Shown: positions 23,440 through 33,389, counted from the stretch's first letter. The stretch: DNA of 64,000 nt from Hemicordylus capensis (GCF_027244095.1 NC_069659.1:26010501-26074500); one strand, 5' to 3'. The notes: a model not told the origin generated them from the letters alone. Made by a program: numbers and translations.

Positions 23440-24287
23440 TATGTATCCTAATCCTGTCTCCACAACATTTGCAGAAATCTTCATCCAGGCCCACACAATG
23501 GGAAATAAGAACAGGGAAAGAAACTTTACCTAGATCTTTATTCTGCACAAATGATAAATGGATAGCTATTCAGAGATTTTATTGGGTTTTGTTTTTTTGT
23601 TTTTTTGGAGTGGGGGGAGAATAATATTCTTTAGGCTACAGGAATTGGCTATCAAGAAGCAGTAGAGGGTATCCCAAACTAAAAGCAATTTTGACTAGCT
23701 GGGTACAGCCTTTCATTACAAACAGTCGAAGCTGTTATATACCATTTGAGGCCAGGTGAGGTGGTCACCCTTCCAGGGTGGACTAGTGGGTTGCCAGCAC
23801 AGCAGGAAAATGCCCCCTGCTGCCACCACTGGAGCCACCCTTTGGAACTGATCTGACCTTTGCAAGCTTTGCAGTGAGTTACCAAATTCCTGGAATAGCT
23901 GGATATTCCATTTTTAGGCATGTTACCTGGCTCCTGTTTAGTCCACTAGCTAGTCTGGATTCCAAGTTTTCATTTAAAAAGAAGAAGTTCTTAAGCTCTA
24001 GCCCTCCCAGAAGCAGAGTTAAGGAACAAAACACACTGTCACTATTTTTTGACAAGATTGGTTGAGAGAGGGGTGTAAGCAAGCCCCATGAGGAACTTTA
24101 AAAACAAAACAAAACAGAGGAGATGCCTGGAGGGAGGTTGCTTTTAATTTACATGGCAAGAAGGATCAAGGAAGTGCTAAACACCTGCATTGTAAATAAT
24201 TTAAGCTTTCCCCACAGCTGCCTAATTTCCTGTCGTGTAATCCTATACATGCCTCTTCCACTGGTTTTAATGAGACTTTCTTCCAGG

Positions 24288-24515
24288 TAAAGAGGGAGGC
24301 ACCAAACTGGCTCTTGCACCCACAGCCAAACTGATTCAGTGGACCGGGGGCGGTTTCCTTAAGAAGCAGGGCCTTACCTGCCACCCCGCCGCTTTGGTGC
24401 TCACTCTACCCAGGGCTGTCTGTGGCTGGGGTGCTGTTCCCTGCAGCCTGTTGGTGGCGTTGGCATGCACAGGGCTGCATGCCTCCCTGAGCCCATTCAG
24501 GTTCATCCCTACAGA
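24288..24515 (-). mobile_element. Probable hAT MITE (TAGGGATGAAC end)
   Basis: The right end, GTTCATCCCTA, is the reverse complement of TAGGGATGAAC and belongs to the TAGGGATG-type hAT group. The left end is degraded. The flanks CAGGTAAA and CAGATAAG match at 6 of 8 positions. It interrupts a repeat whose two halves (GTAATCCTATACATG near 24,238 and GTGTATAGGATTA near 24,522) resemble the fold-back at 30,125-30,315. Confidence 0.45.
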
Positions 24516-24534
24516 TAAGTGTGTATAGGATTAT

Positions 24535-24825
24535 TTATTGATTGATTTTTAAAATTTAGTTAATTTTATTATTACTTTTATTGTATCTGTGTCTATCTGA
24601 TCGTTATGAGCCATCCTGAGCAGTAGTGCACTGGAGGGGCAGGCTATAAATATTTTAAATAAATGAATAGGATTGCAACCTTAATTGAAAAAACTCAGTG
24701 CATTTTTTGTTGTTCTGTTCCAGTCATTCATATGTCAAACTTAGTGTAGCCTTCATGTATTTTTCCATTTATATTACTAGTTTGTTTGTTTTTTAATTGC
24801 TGTAAGCCACCATGAATCCTACCTC
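24535..24825 (+). mobile_element. L2-type LINE 3' tails (two fragments)
   Basis: One fragment (24,535-24,672) ends CAGGCTATAAATATTTTAAA then TAAATGAA. A second (24,765-24,825) carries GTAAGCCACCATGAATCC. Both look like decayed L2-type 3' UTR ends. Confidence 0.45.
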
Positions 24826-24854
24826 CCTTCTGATCTTTTTCAGCCTCTGCACAG

Positions 24855-24975
24855 AGGACAGGTGGAGGACAGGTCTTTCATGGAGGACAGGTCTATCAAT
24901 AGCTACAAGTCTGAGGGCTATAGGCCATCTCCAGCCTCAGAGGCAGGAATAGAGTCCGAAGCACAAATGCCTCTC
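24855..24975 (+). mobile_element. CR1 LINE 3' UTR fragment
   Basis: It contains TTCATGGAGGACAGGTCTAT, then AGGGCTATAGGCCA and CTCCAGCCTCAGAGGCAGG, which match the CR1 3' region at 62,005-62,075. A short tandem duplication of the GGAGGACAGGT segment lies at its start. Confidence 0.65.
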
Positions 24976-25139
24976 CTCTACCATGCCCATAACCTTGCAC
25001 CAACTTTAAGTAGCCTTGCACTCACAAGACATTCAGGCTTCACTCCAGTGAGTGGCCAGACCAGCCAGTTATTGCTTTTCCCACTTCCTGAGGAATTGCT
25101 CCTGGGGAATTGGCAAACACCCCTAACTACTCTTGGGCT

Positions 25140-26203
25140 TGTGTGGGGAACTAGCGAGTTTAAATGGAGCAGCCCATACTGGAATAAATTTGTGCAGAGG
25201 TTTAGGTCTTGGAAAGAACTGACAAGAGAGCTTGAAGTTCAAAAACAGAATCAGGTTTATTTTAGGGTTTGAGGGAAGTACAGGAAATGAAATATTGATT
25301 AAGAAGCAAGTCAACACAATATTAACTAATAAAACTAACAGGACGAAGAAATCAATAGGACTAGGTTGGAACTCAAGAAGAGGCATTTTGGCTTGAGATC
25401 CGAATTAAATCCACTCAAGGCTGATCAGAGAAATGCCTTCAGAGAATGGCTTTGGAGTCAGAAAAGAAGTGATCAAGAGGCTTTAGAGTAGAGATTAGTT
25501 ATACCTGAGTCCGTCTGGTGGGGTGTGTGGACCCTTGTAGCTCGTCTGAGGTCGAGGGGCCTCTTTCCTCCAGGACAGGCGGAAAAGCAGGAGCGGGGAA
25601 CCAGGTGCCAAACAAGGATCCGGAAGCCAGGAAAAATATAAAGGGAATCTGATCTTGGGAGACCAGTATCTTACCACAGCCAGCATGCTGCACAGATCAG
25701 GCTTGGGAAAAGGGCCAATCCAGAGGCAACAAGCAGGATGGGGACGAGCAAAGCAAGATGGTATAGCTAATGCCCAAACGTGTAAACACACAACAGGTGA
25801 ATCTAGGGAAGAGACACTCTGTTTGGTGGTCTCAAAGGCTGAAATAGACAGTATCTTGCCCTGAAGCGGAATGCCAACCACACCTTTGTGCTGAAAAGGG
25901 TGACAATGGTGGTAGACAAAACAACATATCTTTGTTCTGTTGAACTTTGCTGGGTGTGCTCTGGAAATACACAGAGGTGAATAGGTTTGAGAAACCTTTT
26001 GTGGGGTGGAATGAAATGGGCGCATTAGCGCTTATCTCGTGTGGTCAGGAAGAACCTTGGGAGTGCCTTGGAATGTTTTAACAAGCCCTTTTCTTGAGCC
26101 TGCCATTACCATTTTTGTTAGAGAAGGAGATAAGCCTGTTACCTCTCATCTTACTCCTTCCTGAAAAGGTAGTAAGCTTGAACTGATCCAGTGTGCCTAC
26201 ACA
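25140..26203 (-). mobile_element. Candidate solo LTR (fossil), family not assigned
   Basis: The segment starts TGTGTGGGG and ends CCTACACA, giving TG...CA-type ends. On the minus strand it has a TATA-like box (around 25,640) and, downstream, an AATAAA signal (around 25,257), in the order expected for U3-R-U5. It is about 1.06 kb long. No matching target duplication was seen, no internal region is attached with confidence, and no coding capacity is evident. The call rests on layout only. Confidence 0.3.
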
Positions 26204-26318
26204 GGGGGAGAGCATTTGGCTAGTTCATTAGAAGAACAGCACTTAATTAATGGGTGTCTACTCCAGCTTCCTCACTTGAGTTGCAATAAGGAAGGCAAGC
26301 AGAGGGATAGTCTTCTTG

Positions 26319-26694
26319 TAGGGGTATGCACAAAACTGGTTTGCCTGGTTCTGTTCAAGTCCAAACCGGACTCAAACCAAACCAGGCATGTTCGGTTTTG
26401 GCACCCCAGCCACGCAAATGGCCAGGGCGCATGCACGGTGGCCTCCAAAATGACCACCGCCACTGGAGAAAGGGCCCAAACCGCCCTGAGAAGACCGGGG
26501 GACAACTGGGGGGGGGTAGAGGGAAATGGCAGAGACCCCTCCCTGCAGCACTCCCTGTGGCAGGTGGACCCAGCGGTGTTTAAAAAACACACACAACACT
26601 TTAGAACTCCCGAACCAGGAGGTTCGGCGAGCCCTTAAGCTGGACTGGTTTGATGGTGAACCAGCTTGACCTCAAGCTGGTTCAGACATCCTTA
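26319..26694 (+). mobile_element. hAT MITE (TAGGGGTATGCAC end)
   Basis: The left end is TAGGGGTATGCACAAAAC and the right end is GACATCCTTA. The flanks TCTTCTTG (26,311-26,318) and TCCTCCTG (26,695-26,702) match at 6 of 8 positions, with both differences being transitions, as expected for an old 8-bp duplication. GC-rich interior, no gene. Confidence 0.65.
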
Positions 26695-26999
26695 TCCTCC
26701 TGAAGTCATGGGTTAAATTTTACCTAGAGCCACCTTTCCCATGCTACGTGCCAAATGACATACCCCATGAGTTAGTTCATGCAAACCGGCTGGTGAGCCA
26801 AGATCCAGTGAGTTCTGAAAGGCAACAATGGAAACTACAGGCCTGTAGCTCCAAACCAGGTGTAGGGGTGCTCCTGGGAGCAACCAAACAGGCTATCTCG
26901 GTAACACACCTAGTCACATCAAGGCAGTGTGGGACAGCCCTAGAGAAATAATATGCTGCTGCTGAATGGGTGGGAAGTGGTGACTGGCAATGGTGGCAC

Positions 27000-27275
27000 T
27001 TGCACTTGACCTTAAAGAGCCTGATGACAGCAGCAGGGGAAGACTGTCACCAGATGAATGGGTTTTAGCTGCAAAACACAGGTCCTTAAGCAACTGTCCC
27101 GAGCCCGTGCTTCAGAAGGACTTATTAAATTAGACAAGATGGTGGTAGCTGAGCAACTGGTCAGTGGCAGTTGTGCAGTGATGTGGGTATGGGAAAAACC
27201 CCACAAGTACGTGAACCCTGCACTAGAATGTGTACATTGGATCAACCCACCATATCCGTCAGCATTGCTTTCTTG
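27000..27275 (+). mobile_element. Possible fossil Gypsy gag remnant
   Basis: A + strand segment resembles, weakly, the SCAN-like gag C-terminal region of vertebrate Gypsy (Gmr1-like) elements: a leucine-rich stretch, then VVAEQLVSG and VWEKPHK. It is short and isolated, and looks broken and old. Low confidence, from memory of the family only. Confidence 0.25.
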
Positions 27276-27334
27276 ACCAATAAGGGAACAAGTTGTTCTA
27301 GTAAGAACTAATCTGCCTACTTTCCTTTCACTAT

Positions 27335-27890
27335 CCCTACAACTGGACTAAATTTGGTCCAAATTGGTTAGGAATTAGTCCACTTGCGCCTCAAACATTC
27401 ATGCATCCGCCATCTTGAATTGGGGGTGGATGGCATCACAATCTATGTGTTTGAGGTGTCCCTATTACTGTACCAAATTTGGTTAAAATCAGTTCCCATT
27501 TACAACTTAAATATCCATGTGTCTGTCATATTGAATCAAGGTGGATGACATCACTACAATCGAAGCCCTATGCATCCCCACAGCTGTAGCAAATTTGGTT
27601 CAGCTTGGTTAGGCGGTTCACAAGCTAGCCCACTTGCACCTCAAACGTCCACACGTCCGCCATCTTGACTCTGGGTGAATGACATCATTACAAACGATGC
27701 CATTAAGATGTCCCTGTGTGTCGCTCACTACAACTGTACCAAATTTGGTTCAAATTGGTCAGAAAATTCACTTGCGCCTCAAATATTTACACGATTGCCA
27801 TCTGGAATTAGGGTGGATAACATCATAACAAACTACGCCACTGAGGTGTCACTACAACTGTACCCAATTTGGTTCATATTGGTCCAGGGA
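27335..27890 (+). repeat. Tandem array of ~130-bp units
   Basis: Five copies of a block close to TGTACCAAATTTGGTTCAAA occur near 27,341, 27,470, 27,585, 27,735 and 27,858 (spacing 114-150 bp). Each is followed by CACTTGCGCCTCAAA-like and CCGCCATCTTGAAT-like blocks and a GGTGGATGACATCA block. Units are diverged. The last unit runs into CACACACTGACGGACACACA and a short hairpin (CCTACTAGAAAGTAGG, 27,959-27,974) that looks like the 3' end of an unnamed element. Confidence 0.75.
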
Positions 27891-27979
27891 TTGCGAAGTT
27901 GATGGTGGGGGGCACACACTGACGGACACACACATGGAATGCCAGGTGATCTCATAAGCCTACTAGAAAGTAGGCTAAA

Positions 27980-28800
27980 AATGCATTAGTATTTTCCATT
28001 TGATCACATATATGACATTTTAAAGATCTGCACAGGGAAGTAGAGCTATATCTGGGTTTTGGGGCTCTTTCACATTTGAAGCTTAAATTAGTGTTTAAAT
28101 CTGTCTATAAGAAATGCAAAACCTACACTGACTAGAATGTAGATTCAACTGTTTTTCTGTTTTACAAAATTCATGGGACACAAGAGAGCTTAAATGTGTT
28201 TTTTATTGTCCTGTGTGAAATCAGGCAGTCAAATACAAGGGAGGGATACAATTCTGAAAATGAGAGAAAAAGGCCTTTGAGAATATGGTTGTCAGATAGG
28301 CAGAAAAACTATCAAAAATGTGCTGTCTTTCTAACATTCATTTTAATGAACTAGCAAGTAGAAGAGAAAAGCTGCTAAAACCTGGCTGTTTGCCAGTAAT
28401 TGCATGACACACAGGAAATAATTCAGGAACTGGAATTCCCCTTCATGAAAGGGTCATGTGAAGTGAAAACATGAACTTCTGCTGGATTTCCCCTAAACAA
28501 AAAGTACCTAATGTCCTTGGCAACTTATGTACTGCACCCAAAATAAAGATATTTTTCTTACAGTGTCTAACTTCATTCTAATGAAATTGGCATGGGATTG
28601 ATTTGCATTTATTTCTGAGAGAGACAGATTAGCCTTCATTTCTTTTTGACCGATTGACTGAATTCCCCCCAACTGTTTCTAATATGTAGTATAGTACTGA
28701 TTTTATGTTCACTCTGAGGACTTTATTCTCCCATGAGAAAGATTTTGCTTTTGCTGGGAATTTCCTGAAAGGGAAACTTTATGTTCCTTTCTTTGGTATT
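27980..28800. other. AT-rich stretch without recognised features
   Basis: No exon, RNA gene or repeat family was recognised. Confidence 0.4.
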
Positions 28801-28839
28801 TGTTTTATCAGCTTACAAGCAGCCTTATGCAAGACACTA

Positions 28840-28975
28840 CCACAGTGTCAATTTCTCCCCTCATCTGTAAATTGGGAATAATAAAAGTGGCCCACTGCAG
28901 AGTTGTTGGGATTATTGAGAATAAAGTATCACTGAATACGGAGGGAAAATGCTATATAGATGCAGGAAATACTAT
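28840..28975 (+). mobile_element. MIR-like SINE fragment
   Basis: The sequence follows the MIR core and 3' region: CTCATCTGTAAATTGGGAAT, AATAA, then GAGTTGTTGGGATTATTGAG and AAATGCTATATAGA. It is an old fragment lacking the tRNA-like head. Confidence 0.65.
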
Positions 28976-29169
28976 TAAAATATCTTTATCTTGTCCCCTT
29001 TACCAACCACAGGCTTTTGATTTGCACTAATACATAATGGGCATAATCCTGCACTTGACAGCACATGGTAATCAAGATTCAAATATCTTGTGCAAGTACC
29101 TTACCACCAGTGTAACGTATGGAATCTCATAAATAATATTCAGCCCTTGGGAACATGATATACATGGGA

Positions 29170-29385
29170 GTCCTCCCCAGAAGTGCACCTAGGTAATTTT
29201 GGAGCCTGAACCTTTGGAGCCTGCCCCCACCCCCATATCCATATTAAGCATTGTCATGTTCTTCGGCCGGGCAACCACACAGCCCAGGACAGACTAAAGA
29301 GGATTTGGGGGCCCCAGCGGCTGTGGAGACCCTGGACTTTGGCCCCAAAGTCAGGGTAAGGGCCCCTCTGGTCATCCCCACCTCC
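29170..29385 (+). repeat. Possible hAT fragment
   Basis: The block AGTGCACCTAGGTAATTTTG near 29,181 looks like a hAT-type end, followed by GGGGCCC-rich sequence. No partner end or target duplication was found. Confidence 0.3.
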
Positions 29386-29734
29386 TAATCATGCCACAGC
29401 CAAAAGACCTATATGGCCAGGCCAGTTCAGTTTGTTTTAATCATTTGACCATAAATGGCTAGCTAGTCCCCCTCAGTTTCCTATTAGCCACTAGGACACA
29501 GTCTGGCAAAAAGGATATCCTCAAATGACAGCTGAATAGCTTGCTGCAGCTGGCATAGGAAGTTCCCTTTGTCAGGAAAGGACAGCTGTAGAACCCAAGG
29601 ACATATAACTACCTCTGCACAAGTCATCCTCTGCACTGAAGGGCTAACATTGAGTCCAGTATTTCTCATCCTTTGTTCTAGGTCCCTTTGACATGAGTCC
29701 TGATAATATAAACATTGAAATAGTGAGAAAGGGG

Positions 29735-29805
29735 ATGTAAAAAAAGCCACCCAGAGACACAAGTTTGGGTGGGATATAAATTTAATAAAGAAATAAAGAA
29801 AACAA
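29735..29805 (+). mobile_element. L2-type LINE 3' tail
   Basis: It contains GCCACCCAGAGACACAAGTT then GGGTGGGATATAAATT and an AATAAAG run, the usual reptile LINE terminus. Confidence 0.5.
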
Positions 29806-29897
29806 ATAGCAACTTCATAAGTCTGACACCTTACAATAGTCAAATGCTTCCAGCTGCAGCTTCTCTCCTCAGAGCAAGTAACTTCCAGATTCATACC

Positions 29898-30048
29898 CAG
29901 GGGTGTAGCTATAATTGAGTGAAAGGGTTCAAAGAACCTGGGGTCCACAGCTCCACACCTCCTTATTTTCCTCATTATCTCCCTCACTCCAAGAAGCTGC
30001 TGGGGAGAGGGGCGGACATGGGCCCCCTCTCCCCTAGCTACGCCCCTG
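29898..30048 (+). mobile_element. hAT MITE (CAGGGGTGTAGC family), short
   Basis: The ends are CAGGGGTGTAGCTATAATTG and CTAGCTACGCCCCTG. The flanks TCATACC and CCATACCC are consistent with an 8-bp duplication that has lost one C at the left junction. 151 bp. Confidence 0.75.
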
Positions 30049-30124
30049 CCATACCCACATGCGTCTGTACACACAAGCATACACACAACCCTGGAGACCC
30101 CCTACATCAGTTTTAGAGCCAAAC

Positions 30125-30315
30125 AGTGCAATCCTACACATTTACTTGGAAGTAATTCCAGGCAAGTGTGCCAGGGGATTGCACCCTAAGGTGACAGGCC
30201 TAGGTATACTTTCCTGAGAATCAGGTACCCACTGAATGCAGCAGGCCTTACTTCCAAGTAAACATGCAGAGTTTTGCACTGTAAGGCTCCAATCCTATAC
30301 ATGCTTACCTGGGAA
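30125..30315. repeat. Fold-back repeat (GCAATCCTA...TTACTTGGAAGTAA)
   Basis: The left arm has GCAATCCTACACATTTACTT and the right arm TTACTTCCAAGTAAACATGC. A further CCAATCCTATACATGCTTAC follows. This is a common self-complementary squamate repeat. A split copy lies at about 24,230-24,535. Confidence 0.5.
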
Positions 30316-30424
30316 TCCTCATTGTACATAGTGGGGTAACTTAAATATTTTTAAAAAGCCATACATGCACAGGAAATTGAAACATGTATAACAGGTTGTA
30401 ATACAAATCTTAAAACCCATGGTA

Positions 30425-30735
30425 TGAGAGATTGTGTCGACGGCTAGTCACTGTCACAGCAAGTATGGCTACCACATGGGAGGGAGGACACGTCTCCTAT
30501 ACCTTTAAGAGATGCACAGAGGAAGCAGTTGCAGCTTCTCAAGCAGGTGGTTGCACCTGCTGAAATCTCCTACACCGTTTAAGAGATGGACAGAAGAGGC
30601 AATTTCAGCAGCTGCAACAGCTGAAACGGCCTCTTCTGTGCATCTCTTAAAGAGGAGGCTTCTGCCATCATCGCCTCTCTAAAAGGTACAGGAGACCTGC
30701 CCTTTCCAAAGGGCAGGCCTCAGCGAAAGCAAAAC
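30425..30735. repeat. Fold-back element with inverted and direct arms
   Basis: TTTAAGAGATGCACAGAGGA (about 30,503) pairs with TCTTCTGTGCATCTCTTAAA (about 30,632). GTCTCCTATACCTTTAAGAG pairs with the AGGTACAGGAGAC segment near 30,685. A direct copy, GTTTAAGAGATGGACAGAAG, sits near 30,578. Confidence 0.5.
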
Positions 30736-30854
30736 ACTTGCCCATGCTCGAAGCAGACCTTGCTCTGCTGCAGCTGCAAGAATAGGCACTGTAGAATAGC
30801 ACTATCCACAGGCATTGCCTACAGAAAGGCAGGATGACACATATATTAAGTCCC

Positions 30855-31165
30855 CCTGCCCCCCTTGTTGTTGTTTTAATCTATGTAAACTGCCTCGCAC
30901 TGAGACCTTAAAGGCCAGGTTGAAGACAGATCACACAACAATACAACTAATATTTATATACCAAAGCAGTTTACACAGATATAAATAAAAAGGCTCCCTG
31001 TCCCCAAAGGGTTCACAATCTTAAAAAGAGACATAAAGACAGCCACCAGCAACAGCCACTGGAGGGATGCTGTGCAGGGGACGGATAGGGCCAGTTGCTC
31101 TGCCCCTGCTAAATCAAGAGAATCCCCACTTTTAAAAGACGCCTCTCTGCTCAGTTAGCAGGGGA
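30855..31165 (-). mobile_element. Antisense LINE (L2-type) 3' UTR
   Basis: It shares ATTTATATACC, AAAGCAGTTTACA, AGACAGCCACCAGCAACAGC and ACTTTTAAAAG...TTTAGCAGGGG-type blocks with the copies at 51,435-51,680, 54,970-55,165 and (partial) 46,795-46,908, all in the same orientation. Confidence 0.6.
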
Positions 31166-31379
31166 TCAGCCTAGAGAGAATCCATCTATGTGGTTGCTAA
31201 GAGTCGACACCGACTTGAGGCAATAAGTTTGCTAAATAATTAAATAAATACTCCTTCCAGAAGTTCGGGGGGGGGCTGAGCCCTCCTTGGTCCAGGGAAC
31301 AGGAGCCCGAGAGCGAAGCCTCCCTCCGCATTGGCTGGGGGGGGAGAAAGAACACAAGGAGACCAGCAGCAGTCCAAAG

Positions 31380-31520
31380 CAGGGTTGCTTAACCTTGGCC
31401 CCCCAGATGTTGCTGGACTACAACTCCCATCATCCTCAGCCACAAAGGCCATGTCTGGGGTTGGGGCTGATGAGAGTTGTAGTCCAACAACATCTGGGAG
31501 CCCAAGGTTAAGCAACCCTG
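31380..31520 (+). mobile_element. hAT MITE (CAGGGTTGCTTAACC family), palindromic
   Basis: The ends are CAGGGTTGCTTAACC and GGTTAAGCAACCCTG, perfect inverted repeats. The inner arms also pair (CTGGACTACAACTCCCATCA with TGAGAGTTGTAGTCCAACAA). A perfect 8-bp duplication, GTCCAAAG, lies at 31,372-31,379 and 31,521-31,528. Sister copies: 37,074-37,196, 43,112-43,250 and 60,374-60,482. It lies about 1 kb upstream of the inferred cIAP start site. Confidence 0.95.
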
Positions 31521-32259
31521 GTCCAAAGCGTTGGGAACCCCGAAAGAAGGAAACCCAAGGAGTCAGAAGCGGCGAGCACTGCTCCTCCCACACGAGGCAC
31601 TAACCTCGGGAGCCTCTCCGGGGCGGCCGTTGCCGTGGCTGTTGCTCTTTACGGCGGAGCACCATTTAAAAGAAGAAGAAGAAGAAAGGAAGATGACGAC
31701 TCAGTCCGAAACCGGAGACCTCCCTTCGCACGCTCGGTTGAGCCGACGCAGCACGGCGAGGCGAGCCAAGAAGCCTGAAAACTCCCCCCCGCCCAGGAGG
31801 AAAAACCTAAAAACCGAAAACCCCCTCAGGCCAAAAGGAGTCGCGTGAGAGGGGAGAGCCGTGTCGCCGCCCGGGCCACTTCTGCTATGTGGAGCCGTCC
31901 TTCCGCTTTACGCAGACGTCGCCTCTGCAGTCTGGAGAAAGAAAGAAAGAAAGAAAAAAGGCGGGGTGTGGGGGAGGAAGCAGATCACGGTGACCAAACC
32001 TCCTCAGCTCAGCCCCCAGCGGTCCAACCACGCATGCGCACCACAACGACGACCGAGGCCGCGGAGCTGCCAGAACCTAAGAGGTAAACTCGTGGGTCAA
32101 ATGGGTTGGCTTTTTAAAAGCCAAATCTGGCCACCTAGACGAGGGTAGCGGCGGCTTGGGGGCCTGCTAAGGGGGAAAAAAAGCTTCTTTTCTCCTGTTG
32201 TGGGGACTGTGCTGTCGGCTGTGGGGAAGGGGAGGAGGCCTTTGTGTGTGTGGAGAAAG

Positions 32260-32269
32260 AGGAATTCCC
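32260..32269 (-). promoter_or_regulatory. Consensus NF-kB site
   Basis: On the minus strand it reads GGGAATTCCT, matching GGGRNWYYCC at nine of ten positions and containing the strong GGGAATTCC core. It lies about 140 bp upstream of the inferred start site. Mammalian BIRC3 is an established NF-kB target. That this site acts here is inference. Confidence 0.5.
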
Positions 32270-32399
32270 GTTCTCGTAGCCCAGGGGGAGGCGGGGCCTC
32301 AGAGCGCCCACCCGCGAAACGGGCTCGGGTTTCCCCCCTCCCCGCTCTCACGCCCCCCGCCCCCAAACTGTCGGGATAAAAGAGGGCGAGGAAGAAAGC

Positions 32400-32434
32400 T
32401 CGCCTAGGTCTCCGCGCGCAACTCTGAGGCGTTG
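32400..32434 (+). other. BIRC2/BIRC3: Inferred non-coding exon 1 (end) with splice donor
   Basis: The TATA-like GATAAAAG at 32,375 would place transcription start near 32,405. The sequence TTG|GTAAGT gives a canonical donor after 32,434. cIAP genes commonly have a 5'-UTR exon before the long first coding exon, whose acceptor is at 40,016. The exon is predicted from signals only. An alternative donor, AG|GTAAAC, lies after 32,083. Confidence 0.35.
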
Positions 32435-33164
32435 GTAAGTTGGGGAGGGGGGCCTGGTGTGGCGAGGGTGATGGGGTGGGGTGGGGTGAGGTGACGGGGA
32501 CCGACGAAGCATCCATCTCCCCCCCCCCCCGCCCAGCCCAGGCTAACAACGCCCAGGGCTGCGATTGCCGCCGAATTGGGGAGGGGGTTGTAAGGAAGCA
32601 GTGCCCTCCCCTCCCCCCCCGCCCCGCCAGCTCTTCATGCGGCAGCGACGAGGGTCTCGTGGCACTTGGCGGGCTAACGAAGGCGTCATTGATCGCCCGG
32701 GCTTAGCAGGTGCCACAAGACAGACGGCTACTCGCTGCTGCCTTCCCTGTTGCGACGGCAGCTGCAGCCCGACGCCCCTGGAAGTTGCAGCGGGGGGAGC
32801 CCTGTGCTGCTCTGAGGAGGGCGGGCGGGCGGGCTGGCTGGCTGGGGTTTCGGCTTGGGTGGAAAGCCAGCCTTAAGGGAAAGGGGGGGAGAAGAGCTAG
32901 GCCCCGTTCTCCCTCCGTAGGATGGACGGACTCTGGTTTTGTTCGAGTTCTGTCTTGGCTGTCCACAGCGGGTACAGCTTACAATGCAGTGACAGATAAA
33001 CTCTCATGGGTGGCCGTGTTAGTATGCAGTAAAGGCTGGGTCGGTTTGGGAGTAAGCCTCGTCGAGCGTCGTGGAATAGGCGTCTGCAGGCATAGGGTTG
33101 GGCTGCCTTGTTGGATGTTTGTAGTGGGCTTTTATGTTGCACCAGTCATGGAAATATGCAGAAA

Positions 33165-33385
33165 TTAAATGCCAGCGTGGTGTAGTGGTTAGAGTGCTGG
33201 ACTAGGACCAGGGAGAACCGAGTTCAAATTCCCATTCAGCCATGAGACTAGCTGGGTGACACTGGGCCAGTCACTTCTCTCTCAGCCTAACCTACTTCAC
33301 AGGGTTGTTATGGGGAGAAACTTCAGTATGTAGTACATCGCTCTGGGCTCCTTGGAATGTAAAAATAAATAAATAAAATAAAAGC
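33165..33385 (+). mobile_element. tRNA-derived SINE (Squam1-like)
   Basis: The head GCGTGGTGTAGTGGTTAGAG is the A-box region and GAGTTCAAATTCC the B box. The body follows with GGGCCAGTCACTTCTCTCTC, CTACTTCACAGGGTTGTTAT and CTGGGCTCCTTGGAATG, ending in AAATAAATAAATAAA. It is inside intron 1, in the sense direction. Confidence 0.8.
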
Positions 33386-33389
33386 CCTG

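Larger units (their letters stand above)
31600..32900 (+). promoter_or_regulatory. BIRC2/BIRC3: CpG-rich island, probable cIAP promoter
   Basis: The region is GC-rich with frequent CpG, in contrast to its AT-rich surroundings. It contains a GC box (GGGGGAGGCGGGGCC around 32,285-32,299), a TATA-like GATAAAAG (32,375-32,382), an NF-kB-type site (32,260-32,269) and a good splice donor at 32,435. It is the only such island upstream of the cIAP coding exons. No exon of a divergent gene was recognised on the other strand, but a bidirectional promoter cannot be excluded. Long frames inside (for example 32,710-33,168) are expected from GC-rich sequence and are not called. Confidence 0.65.

Noticed and set aside
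25495-26025. 176-codon minus-strand frame
   Set aside because: It lies within the LTR-like block and shows no protein domain, and other frames overlap.
27335-27890. CRISPR-like array
   Set aside because: Units are diverged, there are no short identical repeats with unique spacers, and the genome is vertebrate.
29484-30086. 200-codon minus-strand frame
   Set aside because: It crosses a LINE tail and a hAT MITE with defined ends, so it cannot be one gene.
31900-32100. First exon of a divergent gene on the minus strand
   Set aside because: The region is CpG-rich but no coding exon or convincing donor on the minus strand was recognised.
31600-33168. Several 80-150-codon frames in the GC-rich island
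   Set aside because: Stop codons are rare in GC-rich DNA. The frames lack domains and overlap each other on both strands.
33175-33235. True tRNA gene
   Set aside because: The A and B boxes belong to a SINE with a body and an A-rich tail. There is no complete cloverleaf and no terminator at the expected place.
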